From NCBI RefSeq assembly GCF_002213415.1, contig NZ_NJGU01000006.1, positions 1 through 64,000 of the forward strand: 64,000 nt of DNA, in the 5' to 3' direction. Under the pieces are notes generated by a model. It saw nothing but the letters and a program-made list of their open reading frames with translations, was not told where the DNA came from and searched no databases. A program made the position numbers and the translations under genes. The stretch comes from Herbaspirillum robiniae (lineage in GTDB: Bacteria > Pseudomonadota > Gammaproteobacteria > Burkholderiales > Burkholderiaceae_D). Shown piece after piece: positions 41,435-50,182 of the stretch (positions within the stretch are counted from its first letter, which is position 1; the number at the start of each line of letters is the position of its first letter).

Positions 41435-42469
41435 TCAGAACGCGTGCCGCATACCCAGCTGGATACCGCTGTTGGGCGCCGGCGAAGCGCTGCTGTTGAA
41501 GGTCATCGGATAGGCGACGGTGGTGTTGTTCTTCATCCAGATGCGTCCCCAGTTGGCGTACAGGTCGGTGCGCTTGGACAGGTTGTAGCCGTAGCCCAGC
41601 AGCATGCCCTTGGCGTCGGAGATGGCGACGTTGTTGTCGTCCTTCTTGACCACGAAGCTGCCGAAGACGCGATGGCGGTCGGTGATCTGCCAGCGCGCGC
41701 CCAGCTGGGCATCCCAGCCGCTGGTCTGGAACCCGACATACGGCGGATAGGCGTAGTAGCCGTTGTAGGTGTGATAGATGAAGGTCGGTTCGATCGGGCC
41801 GAAACGATAGGCCAGCGCGAAATAGTTGTCGCGCGAGCTGCGGATGTCGGAGCCGAACACGTTCTTGTTGTACTTCAGGTCGCTGACCGCGCCGGCGAAC
41901 AGCGGGCCGTCGCGATACTCGACCGCGGTGCTGACGTAGCGGCCGTTGCTGGAACCGTCCTCCTGGCCCGCCGTGACCATGAAGCGCCCCATGAAACCGC
42001 CCACGCGCGGCGTGTTGTAGGCCAGCGAATTGTTCTCGCGGTACGGCGCGTAGAAGAACTGCATGTTGCTCACGATGCTGTAGTCGGCCGACCAGCTGGG
42101 GTCGGCGTAGCCGGCGATCCAGTAGGACGGCGTGTTCTGGCGGCCCATGGAGATCGCGCCCCAGGAACCGCTCAGCCCGACGAAGGACTGGCGCGGCGTG
42201 GGGCCGGCGCCGGTGTCGGCGGAGAACTGCATTTCATGCGTGAAAAAGGCCTTGCTGCCGCCGCCCAGGTCTTCCGATCCGCTGAAGACCAGGCGCGAGG
42301 CGTTCAAGCCGCCGCTGGAGACGCGGTTGTACGTCTGCTTGGGCGTCGACAGACGCTCCAGGTTGATATCGACGAAGCCGGAAATCGTCACGCCGTCGGC
42401 CGCATGCGCCGCCGTTCCTGCGCAAGCCAGCGCCAGCGCGGATACCACTACACCTTCAAGTTTCCTCAC
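41435..42469 (-). CDS. Outer-membrane porin (Gram-negative porin family)
   Basis: A 344-residue porin with signal peptide (VVVSALALACAGTAAHA), mature start DGVTISGFVDINLERL, loop 3 region GSWGAISMGRQNTPSYW and C-terminal Phe (IQLGMRHAF). It appears to start at GTG 42469 with GGGAGGAG four bases upstream. It is the first gene of the porin-LVIVD unit, 73 bases before the LVIVD gene. Confidence 0.9.
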   Translation of the reverse strand: MRKLEGVVVSALALACAGTAAHAADGVTISGFVDINLERLSTPKQTYNRVSSGGLNASRLVFSGSEDLGGGSKAFFTHEMQFSADTGAGPTPRQSFVGLSGSWGAISMGRQNTPSYWIAGYADPSWSADYSIVSNMQFFYAPYRENNSLAYNTPRVGGFMGRFMVTAGQEDGSSNGRYVSTAVEYRDGPLFAGAVSDLKYNKNVFGSDIRSSRDNYFALAYRFGPIEPTFIYHTYNGYYAYPPYVGFQTSGWDAQLGARWQITDRHRVFGSFVVKKDDNNVAISDAKGMLLGYGYNLSKRTDLYANWGRIWMKNNTTVAYPMTFNSSASPAPNSGIQLGMRHAF

Positions 42470-42612
42470 AACTCCTCCCTGATTGGATTTTTTTACCCGT
42501 TACGATTTATTGCTATCTCGAGAGCGTTCATTCCCATCCCTTTCTGTGAAGCGATTGGGGACAACTTGGGTAACGCCGGCCATGCCGGCGCGGGCGCATG
42601 TTCCTGCGCTGT

Positions 42613-43848
42613 TCAGGTCACCGCCTTCTTGGTGATGAATTTCTCCTGGTTCCATTCGCCGCTGTGCATGATCTCGGCGATGGCCTGCACGGTGTCGTAG
42701 ACGTCTGCATAGCCCACGTACAGCGGAGTGAAGCCGAAGCGCAGGATGTCGGGCATGCGGAAATCGCCGACGATGCCGCGCGCGATCAGCGCCTGCACGA
42801 TGGCGTAGCCCTGCTCGTGCGTCAGCGACACCTGGCTGCCGCGCACCTGGGCGTCGCGCGGCGAAGCCAGGCCGAAACCGTAGGGCGCCAGCTTCTCGTC
42901 GACCAGGCGGATGAAGAGTTCGGTCAGCGCCACGCTCTTGGCGCGCAGCACGCGCATCTCGATGCCGTCGAACACCTGCAGCGCGGATTCCAGCGCCAGC
43001 ATCGACAACAGCGGCGGCGTGCCGCATTGCATGCTCTCGATGCCGCCGGCCGCCTCATAGCCCAGCGTGAACGCGAACGGGCGGGCGTGGCCGTGCCAGC
43101 CCGACAGCGGCTGGCGCATCTCCTTGTGGTGGCGCTCGGCGACGAACACGAAGGCCGGCGCGCCGGGGCCGCCGTTGAGGTACTTGTAGCCGCAGCCCAC
43201 GGCCATGTCGACATTGGCGTCGTTGAGCGCCACTTCCACCGCGCCGGCGCTGTGCGCCAGGTCCCACACCACCAGCACGCCCGCGTCGTGGGCGCGCTTG
43301 GTGATCTCGTGCATCGGATAGATGCGGCCGCTGCGATAGTTGACGTGGGTCAGCATGAGCACGGCGACGCTGTCGTCCAGCGCCGCCAGCACGTCCTCGG
43401 GGGTGGAGTCGACGTAGCGGATCTCCAGGTTGAACATCTCGGCCACGCTTTGCGCGATGTAGAGGTCGGTGGGGAAATTGCCGCGCTCGCTCAGGATCAC
43501 CTTGCGTCCGGGACGCAGGCGCACTGCCGCCACCAGCGCCTTGTACAGGTTGACAGATGTGGAGTCGCCCACCATCAGCTCGTTGGGCGCCGCGCCCACC
43601 AGGCGCGCCACCTTGGCGGCCACGCGCCTGGGCAGGTCGATCCAGCCGGCGTCGTTCCAGGAGCGGATCAGGCCCTGGCCCCACTCCTTTTCCATCACTT
43701 CCTGCATGCGCGCCACGACGTGCCTGGGCATCGCGCCCAGGGAATTGCCGTCCAGGTAGATCTCGCCGGCGGGCAGCGCGAACTTGTCGCGGCAGGCGGC
43801 CAATGGATCCTGCTGGTCGAGGGTGATGCAGTCCTGTCTCGTTGTCAT
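42613..43848 (-). CDS. kynU: Kynureninase
   Basis: A 411-residue PLP enzyme that cleaves kynurenine to anthranilate, or 3-hydroxykynurenine to 3-hydroxyanthranilate, plus alanine. Motifs are IYLDGNSLGAMPRHV at the N terminus, VVWDLAHSAGAVEV with the PLP Asp, and the PLP-lysine segment CGYKYLNGGPGAPAF. ATG 43848 follows AGGAAAAG. It is a single-gene unit facing away from the nba operon whose substrate it would supply. No tryptophan dioxygenase, KynB-type formamidase or kynurenine monooxygenase is present in the window. Confidence 0.95.
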   Translation of the reverse strand: MTTRQDCITLDQQDPLAACRDKFALPAGEIYLDGNSLGAMPRHVVARMQEVMEKEWGQGLIRSWNDAGWIDLPRRVAAKVARLVGAAPNELMVGDSTSVNLYKALVAAVRLRPGRKVILSERGNFPTDLYIAQSVAEMFNLEIRYVDSTPEDVLAALDDSVAVLMLTHVNYRSGRIYPMHEITKRAHDAGVLVVWDLAHSAGAVEVALNDANVDMAVGCGYKYLNGGPGAPAFVFVAERHHKEMRQPLSGWHGHARPFAFTLGYEAAGGIESMQCGTPPLLSMLALESALQVFDGIEMRVLRAKSVALTELFIRLVDEKLAPYGFGLASPRDAQVRGSQVSLTHEQGYAIVQALIARGIVGDFRMPDILRFGFTPLYVGYADVYDTVQAIAEIMHSGEWNQEKFITKKAVT

Positions 43849-44087
43849 GTCTTTTCCTGATTGCCGAATGGCTGATTTGCTGATTCCAATAAAACCGCCG
43901 GCGTGCGCGCGACGTGTCTTGCTCTCGTGTTCATCCCGCGCGCCGCCGCGTTCTTGCCTGCGGCTTTTTGCGAGGCGGCGCTGCATGGATATGCAGTTCA
44001 GTATGGAGCGGCGCCGGGATAAGTGAAAATGAATAATTCCAACCCAGCTATTCCCTTAATTTATATTCGGCCGCGACCGCGGCGCGC

Positions 44088-44687
44088 TTACAGCAGCGTG
44101 CAGGCCTGGTCGAAGTCGAGGCGCGGACTGCGCGGGAACAGCTTGTCCGGATCGCCGTAGCCGAGGTTGCAGATGAAGTTCACGCGGCAGCGGCCGTCGG
44201 CGAAGAAGGCGGCATTGACCTGCTCGGCGTCGAAGCCCGACATCGGCCCCACATCCAGCCCGATGGCGCGCGCGGCCAGCATCAGGTAGGCGCCCTGCAG
44301 GCTGCCGTTGCGCACGGCGGTGGCCTGCGCCAATGCCGCGTTGCCCGCGAACAGCTCGCGCATCGCGGGGTTGTGCGGGAACAGCTGCGGCAACAGTTCA
44401 TGGAACTGCGTGTCGTAGCCGATCACCGCCACCACCGGCGCGCTCATGGCCTTCTCGACGTTGCCGGCGCTGAGCGCGGGACGCAGGCGCTCCTTGGCCC
44501 GCGCGCTGCGCAGGAACACGATGCGCGCCGGCGAGCAGTTGGCGCTGGTGGGCGCCATCTTCATCAGGTCGTAGAGGCGGCGCAGCTGCTCGTCGTCCAC
44601 CGGTTTGGGCAGCCAGCCGTTCTGGCTGCGCGCCTGCAGAAAGAGGCGATCGAGCGCGTCCTGCGCAATGCTGTCCTGGCTGCTCAT
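44088..44687 (-). CDS. Nitroreductase-family oxidoreductase, RutE-like
   Basis: A 199-residue flavin-dependent reductase of the RutE/HadB group (malonic semialdehyde reductase). Family features include [21 protein letters not shown] at the FMN phosphate region and [20 protein letters not shown]. It is the last gene of the nine-gene operon and overlaps the RidA gene by four bases; GGGGAG lies before its ATG. Reduction of a semialdehyde product of the unknown pathway is a reasonable guess. No other rut genes (rutA, rutB) occur here. Confidence 0.88.
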   Translation of the reverse strand: MSSQDSIAQDALDRLFLQARSQNGWLPKPVDDEQLRRLYDLMKMAPTSANCSPARIVFLRSARAKERLRPALSAGNVEKAMSAPVVAVIGYDTQFHELLPQLFPHNPAMRELFAGNAALAQATAVRNGSLQGAYLMLAARAIGLDVGPMSGFDAEQVNAAFFADGRCRVNFICNLGYGDPDKLFPRSPRLDFDQACTLL

Positions 44688-45058
44688 GTGTTCTCCCCGT
44701 GTTGCGGTTTATAGGCGGTGGCGGTCAGCTCGACCAGCATGTCGGGATGCGGCAGCTGGTGCACCGCGACCGTGGTGCGGGCCGGTCCCGGCGTGGCGAA
44801 GCTGGCGTTGTAGACCTCGTTGTAGCCGTCGAAGTCGTGCATGTCGACCAGGTAGCTGGTGATGGCCACGCAGTCGTCCAGCCCGGCGCCGAAGCCGGCC
44901 AGCGCGTCGCGGATCTTGCCGATGACCACGCGCGTCTGTTCGCGCACGTCGCCGGGCACGCTGCCGTCGGCCATGCGCGCGCTCATGCCGGAGACGAACA
45001 GGTAATCGCCGCCGCGCCGGGCGCCGGGATATTTTCCCAATGGCTTGATCGCGCCCAT
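44684..45058 (-). CDS. RidA-family deaminase, 2-aminomuconate-deaminase-like
   Basis: A 124-residue Rid protein. [33 protein letters not shown] and [20 protein letters not shown] parallel NbaF at 35300 closely, including the Rid Arg, but the protein is shorter at the N terminus. A reaction on an enamine from ring cleavage of an amino-aromatic or pyridine compound is likely, making the pathway product nitrogenous; inferred. It lies one base after the DapA-like gene and has a weak ribosome site, suggesting translational coupling. Confidence 0.85.
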   Translation of the reverse strand: MGAIKPLGKYPGARRGGDYLFVSGMSARMADGSVPGDVREQTRVVIGKIRDALAGFGAGLDDCVAITSYLVDMHDFDGYNEVYNASFATPGPARTTVAVHQLPHPDMLVELTATAYKPQHGENT

Positions 45059-45059
45059 G

Positions 45060-45971
45060 TCAGTGCGCCAGCCCGGGCATGGCGAAGCCGATGCGCTCCA
45101 GCTCGGCCAGCAGCTCGCCCTGCTGCTGCGCGCCCAGCGCGCCCAACGGCGGGCGCACCGTGGACCAGGCCGGATTGCCGCTGTAGTGGGCGGTGGCGAA
45201 CTTGAGCGCGGCGATCATCGGATATTTCTGGAAGGTCTTGCGCACCGCATCGGCCTGCTCCTGCAGTTGCGCCGCGCCGGGCTGGTCCCAGGCGGCGCAC
45301 AGGCGGCCGATGCCCGCCGGGTTGACGTTGGCGGTGGCCGAGATGCAGCCGGCCGCGCCCAGCGGACGAGCGCGCGAGAGCAGCGACTCCGAAGCCGGGA
45401 AGATGGCGAAGCCCGGGAAGGCCGCCAGCATCGCCGACAGGTTGTCCCAGTCGCCCGAGCTGTCCTTGATGCCGACCACGGTGTCGGGAAAGTCGCGCAC
45501 CAGCCGGTCGATCAGGCCCAGCGTGATGGGCACGCCGGTGAAGGCGGGGATGTGATAGAGGTAGAGCTTCAGGCGCGGCGAGCCGACTCGCTCGATCACC
45601 TCGGCGTAGTAGCGGTACAGGCCGTCGTCGGACACGCCCTTGTAGTAGAACGGCGGCAGCATCAACACGCCGGCGCAGCCCGCCTCCACCGCATGGCGCG
45701 TCAGCGCAACGGTGTCGTCGATGGCGCAGCAGCCGGTTCCGGGCAGCATGCGGGCGGGATCGATGCCTTCTTCGACCAACAGGGTCAGCAGCTGGCGCCG
45801 CTCGGCCACCGACAGCGAGTTGGCCTCGCTGTTGGTGCCGAAGATCGCCAGGCCCGCGCCCTGCCCCAGCAGCCAGCGGCAATGCTGCACGAACAGCTCG
45901 GCGTCGACCCCGAGATCGGCCTTGAATGGTGTGACGACGGGCGCGAAGACGCCCGAGAGCGGGTGGCTCAT
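45060..45971 (-). CDS. DapA-family (dihydrodipicolinate synthase-like) aldolase/lyase
   Basis: A 303-residue TIM-barrel class I aldolase of the DapA/NAL superfamily. The Schiff-base Lys is in TVVGIKDSSGDWDN and the catalytic Tyr in KLYLYHIPAFTG. The opening GVFAPVVTPFKADLGVDAEL and GTNSEANSLSVAERRQLLTL also fit. Members outside lysine synthesis act as hydratase-aldolases or 2-keto acid lyases that release pyruvate. Start ATG 45971 is behind GAAGGAAGG. Its place among hydrolase and deaminase genes suggests a terminal lyase of the unknown pathway. Confidence 0.88.
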   Translation of the reverse strand: MSHPLSGVFAPVVTPFKADLGVDAELFVQHCRWLLGQGAGLAIFGTNSEANSLSVAERRQLLTLLVEEGIDPARMLPGTGCCAIDDTVALTRHAVEAGCAGVLMLPPFYYKGVSDDGLYRYYAEVIERVGSPRLKLYLYHIPAFTGVPITLGLIDRLVRDFPDTVVGIKDSSGDWDNLSAMLAAFPGFAIFPASESLLSRARPLGAAGCISATANVNPAGIGRLCAAWDQPGAAQLQEQADAVRKTFQKYPMIAALKFATAHYSGNPAWSTVRPPLGALGAQQQGELLAELERIGFAMPGLAH

Positions 45972-46002
45972 CTGGTTTCCTTCCTTCAGATTGGAGTGGA
46001 CT

Positions 46003-46923
46003 TCAGGGCGTCCCGATGAAATCGAGGATCTGCTGCCCCAGCATGTCGTCTTCGGTGCCCATGTGGGCCACGATGGAGGTATGGTTGTGGTGCCGCACCT
46101 GCACGAAACGCGGCGCCTGCGCGCGCGCCTGGGCGACGCGCCAGAACAGTTCGGCGCCGTAGACATCGAGATACGGGTTCTCGTGCTCGGCCACGGCGAT
46201 CATCAGCGGCACGTCGATGTTGGCGGCGTACGTGACCGGCGAGCGCGCTTCATGCTGCGCGGCATCCTCGCCCCAGTAGGCGCGCACGCCGGCGGCGTTT
46301 GGGTTGTCCGCGTGCACGTCGGCGCGCAGCCTGGCGCTGATCAGCACCAGCGCAGCCACGCCATGGCCCTGCCTGCGCTGCTCGCGCAACGCCGGGTCGG
46401 CCACGTAGGCCGCGGCATGCGCGCCGCCGGCCGAATGGCCGACCAGGATCAGGCGCTGCGCATCGCCGCCGTATTCATGCGCGTGCTCCCGGGCCCACGC
46501 CACCGCCGCGGCCACATCCAGCGAACCGGCCGGATACGGCGCCTGCGGCGCCAGCCGGTATTCGACGTTGATGCCGATCATGCCGCGGCGCGCGAAGTAG
46601 TACAGCACGTTGCCGTAGATCTGCGCGTTGGCGTTCATGTTGCCGCGCAGGAAAGCGCCGCCATGCACGAACATCACGATCGGGCGCGGTTGCCCGGCCT
46701 GCCCGCGCGGCAGGTACAGGTCCAGCCGCTGGCGCTCATGCTCGCCGTAGGCGATATCGCGGGTGACGATGACGTCGTCCGCGGCCTGCGCCGCGTGCAA
46801 CGGCGAGTAGATGTCGACCACGGCCTGGCGATGGCGGTTGATGTCGTTGCGCCAGACCGGGCCCAGCGCCAGCAACTGCTCGCGCGCCGGCGCCGGCAAT
46901 CCGGGAAATACCTGGTGCGGCAT
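46003..46923 (-). CDS. Alpha/beta hydrolase (HSL/arylformamidase-like)
   Basis: A 306-residue serine hydrolase. The oxyanion motif is MFVHGGAFLRGNMNAN, the nucleophile elbow GHSAGGAHAAAY, and the catalytic His probably lies in RHHNHTSIVAHMG. The HGG motif groups it with hormone-sensitive-lipase-type esterases and animal-type kynurenine formamidases. Removal of an acyl or formyl group is possible, but sequence does not fix the substrate. Its ATG shares one base with the TGA of the ATPase gene (TGATG), so the two are translationally coupled. Confidence 0.85.
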   Translation of the reverse strand: MPHQVFPGLPAPAREQLLALGPVWRNDINRHRQAVVDIYSPLHAAQAADDVIVTRDIAYGEHERQRLDLYLPRGQAGQPRPIVMFVHGGAFLRGNMNANAQIYGNVLYYFARRGMIGINVEYRLAPQAPYPAGSLDVAAAVAWAREHAHEYGGDAQRLILVGHSAGGAHAAAYVADPALREQRRQGHGVAALVLISARLRADVHADNPNAAGVRAYWGEDAAQHEARSPVTYAANIDVPLMIAVAEHENPYLDVYGAELFWRVAQARAQAPRFVQVRHHNHTSIVAHMGTEDDMLGQQILDFIGTP

Positions 46924-47735
46924 CAGTACACTCCCATGATCTTGCTGATCTCGGCGATGTACTGGCCGTAGCGCGGGTTGCCCTTGATGTTCTCGGGCAA
47001 GCGCGGACGCGGCAGGTCGATGCGGATGTCGTGCAGGATGCGCCCCGGGCGCGGCGACATCACCAGTACCCGGTCGGACAGGAACACCGCCTCCTGGATA
47101 CTGTGGGTGATCAGCATCACGGTCTGCATGCGCTCCTGCCAGATGCGCAGCAGCTCGACGTTGAGCAGGTCGCGCGTGAGGGCGTCGAGCGCGCCGAAGG
47201 GCTCGTCCATCAGCAGGATGGAGGGGTCCAGCGCCAGGATCTGGCCGATCGATGCGCGCTGGCGCATGCCGCCGGAGAGCTGGTGCGGATGGCTGTGCTC
47301 GAAACCGGACAGGCCCAGCATGCGGGTCAGCTCGCGCACCCTGCCCTCGGCCTGCTGCATGGGCAGCTTGCGCAGCCGGGCGCCCAGCAGCATGTTCTTT
47401 TCCACGGTCAGCCAGGGCAGCATATTGCTGGTCTGGAACACCACGCCGATCTCGGGCGAAGGCCCGTCCACCGGCTTGCCGTTGACCAGCACTTCGCCCT
47501 CGGTGCGCGGCACCAGCCCGGCGACGATGCGCAGCAGCGTGCTCTTGCCGCAGCCGCTGGGGCCCAGGATGGAGACGAATTCGCGCTCGCGGATCGAGAG
47601 CGAGACGTCTTCCAGCGCGTTGAAGGCCTTCTTGCCCGGGTAACGCTTCAACACATTGCGCACGCAGATCGCGTCCTTGCGTTCGGCGCGCTGGGCGTCG
47701 CCTTCTTCCACCACCTTGAGGTTGGTCGTCGTCAT
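46923..47735 (-). CDS. ABC transporter ATP-binding protein, NitT/TauT family
   Basis: A 270-residue ATPase (SsuB/TauB/NrtD type). Walker A is LGPSGCGKSTLL, the Q-loop VVFQTSNMLPW, the signature LSGGMRQRASIGQ, Walker B ILLMDEPFGALD and the H-loop THS. It energises the permease at 47749 and works with the binding protein at 49097. ATG 47735 follows AAGGTGG; a GTG four codons upstream is less likely. Confidence 0.94.
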   Translation of the reverse strand: MTTTNLKVVEEGDAQRAERKDAICVRNVLKRYPGKKAFNALEDVSLSIREREFVSILGPSGCGKSTLLRIVAGLVPRTEGEVLVNGKPVDGPSPEIGVVFQTSNMLPWLTVEKNMLLGARLRKLPMQQAEGRVRELTRMLGLSGFEHSHPHQLSGGMRQRASIGQILALDPSILLMDEPFGALDALTRDLLNVELLRIWQERMQTVMLITHSIQEAVFLSDRVLVMSPRPGRILHDIRIDLPRPRLPENIKGNPRYGQYIAEISKIMGVY

Positions 47736-47748
47736 GATCTGTCCCACC

Positions 47749-48492
47749 TTACACCGCCTTTCCGCGCCACCACACCAGGCGCGATGCCATTTCGACGATC
47801 CAGTACAGGAAGGTCGCCATCACCGTGATCACCAGGATCGCCGCGAACATCAGGTCGCTCTTGGCGTTGGCCGTGGCCAGGGTGATCAGGTGTCCCAGTC
47901 CTTCTTCGGCGCCGATGAATTCGCCGACGATGGCCCCGATCACCGCCAGCGGCATCGAGATCTTGATGCCGTCGATGAAGCTGGGCATCGCCGCCGGCAC
48001 ATGCAGGCGCCAGAAGGTGTCCCAGCGGGAAGCGCCGAGCGCGCGGAAATGCTCGTCGAGATTGGCGGCCACGCCCGACAGCCCGCCCAGCGTGGCGATC
48101 ACCACCGGGAAGAAGGCGAACAGGAAGGTGGCCGCGATCTTGGAGGCGAAGCCGTAGCCGAACCAGACGATCATCAGCGGCGCCAATGCGATCTTGGGCA
48201 TGCTCTGCAGCGCGGTGATGAAGGGATAGAGCGTGCGCCGGGTGAAGGCGCTGAAGTGGATCAGCATGCCCAGCACCACGCCGCCCAGCACCGCCACGGC
48301 AAAGCCGATCAGCACCTCGCACAGCGTGACCCAGGCGTCGCCGGCGACCATCTCGCGCTCGGCCCAGCCCGCCTGCAGCACCGCCGACAGCGGCGGCAGC
48401 AGGTAGCGCCGTATGCCCAGCGCGGCGACGCCGTATTCCCAGATGAGCGCGAACGCGCCCCAGAAAACGATGGTTTCAATCCAGCGTTTCAT
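47749..48492 (-). CDS. ABC transporter permease, NitT/TauT family
   Basis: A 247-residue inner-membrane permease (SsuC/TauC-like) with about six hydrophobic segments and the EAA-type loop FRALGASRWDTFWRLHVPAA contacting the ATPase. Start ATG 48492 follows CGGAGGAGAC. It is encoded 22 bases after the VOC gene and 13 bases before the ATPase gene. Confidence 0.94.
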   Translation of the reverse strand: MKRWIETIVFWGAFALIWEYGVAALGIRRYLLPPLSAVLQAGWAEREMVAGDAWVTLCEVLIGFAVAVLGGVVLGMLIHFSAFTRRTLYPFITALQSMPKIALAPLMIVWFGYGFASKIAATFLFAFFPVVIATLGGLSGVAANLDEHFRALGASRWDTFWRLHVPAAMPSFIDGIKISMPLAVIGAIVGEFIGAEEGLGHLITLATANAKSDLMFAAILVITVMATFLYWIVEMASRLVWWRGKAV

Positions 48493-48514
48493 ATGTCTCC
48501 TCCGTTTTTTGTTT

Positions 48515-49057
48515 TTATTTTTTGTTTGATTTGGCGTCGACCACCGCCTGCGGCGGCGGCACGACGAAGTGCTTGAAGCGGTACTGGTCGAAAGACTCGA
48601 TGTTGCGCTCCCAGACCTTGGGCTGGTAACCGGAGTCCGGCGTGATCTGGGTCATCTCGCAGTAGATCTCGACGTTGTTGCCGTCGGGATCCTTGAAGAC
48701 CAGGAACAGGTTCTCGCCGGGGCCGTGCTTGCCGATGCCGCGCACGATCTCGATGCCCATGTGCTGCAGGAACTCGGCGGCGCGGTCCATCTCGGCGCGG
48801 TCTTCCACCAGATAGGAGAAGTGCTCCATGCCGGGCCGGGTGTAGCGCGGCAGGTCATCGATATCTGCCGAGTCCTTTGGGATCTGCGACAGGGCCAGGT
48901 CGTGGTGATCCGTGCCGGCGCGCAGGAACACCATCTGGTCGCTGATCCAGTCCGACACTTCCAGGCCCAGGATCTCGGTGTAGAACTTGACCGAGGCGTG
49001 GATGTCGCGCACGGTCAGCACCAGGTGGCCCAGGCGCTTCGGGCGTATTTTTTCCAT
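48515..49057 (-). CDS. VOC-family extradiol dioxygenase-like enzyme
   Basis: A 180-residue vicinal-oxygen-chelate protein with a single two-module glyoxalase fold. The three metal ligands of an extradiol dioxygenase are all present: His in KRLGHLVLTVRD, His in GMEHFSYLVED and Glu in NNVEIYCEMTQ. This supports catalytic ring cleavage or a related metal-dependent reaction rather than a resistance protein. Start ATG 49057 follows AAGGAGGAG. Located between the importer's binding protein and permease genes, it probably acts on the imported compound. Confidence 0.85.
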   Translation of the reverse strand: MEKIRPKRLGHLVLTVRDIHASVKFYTEILGLEVSDWISDQMVFLRAGTDHHDLALSQIPKDSADIDDLPRYTRPGMEHFSYLVEDRAEMDRAAEFLQHMGIEIVRGIGKHGPGENLFLVFKDPDGNNVEIYCEMTQITPDSGYQPKVWERNIESFDQYRFKHFVVPPPQAVVDAKSNKK

Positions 49058-49096
49058 TGTCTCCTCCTTGTTTCCGGATGCCGCCAGCGCGGCTCC

Positions 49097-50104
49097 TTAT
49101 TCGACGAACTTGTTGGTATAGATGTCCGACGCCTTGACCGGCGCCTGTACGTTGAACGCCTTCTTCACGAAATCGACGGTGGCGTTCATGCGGTCTTCGC
49201 GCATCCAGCCCAGCTTCTTGTTGGCGGCGCCGGCGTCGTCGATGATCTGGTTGGTCTCGGCGATCTGCTGCAGCAGGATGCCCTTGTCCATCAGCTTCTG
49301 CTGCGAGGCGATGGCGTCGGCGGCTTCCTTCGGATGGCTGCGCTGGAACTCATAGCCGCGATAGGTCGCCTGCACGAAGCGCTTGACCAGGCCGGGGTTG
49401 TCGGCGACCAGCTTGTCGCTGGTGACGATGCCGTTGCCGTAGAGGTTGAGGTTGAAGTCGCGGTAGCGCATCCAGCCCAGCTTCTTGCCTTCCTTTTGCA
49501 GCAGCGCTTCGAGGATGGGCTTGTTGGCGCCCTCCCAGCATTCGGCCAGGTCGATGCGCCCTTCCAGGAAGGACGAGTTGATGACCGAGGGGTCCAGCCG
49601 CAGCAGCTTGATGTGGTCTACCGGCAGCTGGTTGGCCTGCAGCCAGCTGGGCACGATGTTCTGCAGCGGCGAGGCGGCGCCGCCGCCCAGCGACAGCCCC
49701 TTGAGGTCGGCCGGGCGCGCCAGCTTGCGGCCGGGCTTTTCGGCGTAGCACAGGGCCGCCGGCCATTGGGTGTTGATGACGCCGACCATCACGGTCTTGC
49801 CGCCCTGCACGCGGTTGAGCATGACGCTGATGGGGTCGCCGTAGCCGAACTCGAACAGGCCCTGGTCGATTTCATTGACGGTGCGCTGGCCGCCGTAGCC
49901 GCGCACGGCGGTGACGTCCAGCCCGGCCTCGGCGTAGAAGCCCTTGGCGATGGCGACCAGGATGCCGCCGGTGCTGCCCTGCGGCAGCCAGGCCAGGTTG
50001 AACTTGACCTTGTCGGCCGACCACGCCGGCAACGCCGCCAGGGCGCAGCACGCTCCGGCCGCGAGGGTACACATGAGACGCTTGATGCTGTTGCTGATGA
50101 CCAT
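49097..50104 (-). CDS. ABC transporter substrate-binding protein, NitT/TauT family
   Basis: A 335-residue periplasmic binding protein (SsuA/TauA/ThiY-like) with a signal peptide ending near AALPAWSA. The mature N terminus KVKFNLAWLPQGSTGGILVA and AKGFYAEAGLDVTAVRGYGG are typical. Substrates of this group include sulfonates, nitrate, pyrimidine precursors and aromatic acids; the sequence does not decide. I chose ATG 50104 because GGAG precedes it by six bases; ATG 50116 has no site. Confidence 0.92.
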   Translation of the reverse strand: MVISNSIKRLMCTLAAGACCALAALPAWSADKVKFNLAWLPQGSTGGILVAIAKGFYAEAGLDVTAVRGYGGQRTVNEIDQGLFEFGYGDPISVMLNRVQGGKTVMVGVINTQWPAALCYAEKPGRKLARPADLKGLSLGGGAASPLQNIVPSWLQANQLPVDHIKLLRLDPSVINSSFLEGRIDLAECWEGANKPILEALLQKEGKKLGWMRYRDFNLNLYGNGIVTSDKLVADNPGLVKRFVQATYRGYEFQRSHPKEAADAIASQQKLMDKGILLQQIAETNQIIDDAGAANKKLGWMREDRMNATVDFVKKAFNVQAPVKASDIYTNKFVE

Positions 50105-50182
50105 TCCATTCTCCATAGGGTGTCGCGGGATGAGGCAGGATCTGCAGGCGCGAGGGACCGGCGCGAACCGGTCCCCCGGCCG

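Noticed and set aside
44088..45058. Calling the RidA and nitroreductase genes rutC and rutE
   Set aside because: RutA and RutB are absent and the RidA sequence is closer to aminomuconate deaminase.
46003..46923. Calling the alpha/beta hydrolase kynurenine formamidase
   Set aside because: The HGG motif is shared with many esterases, and the gene lies in a different operon from kynU under a separate regulator. Substrate left open.
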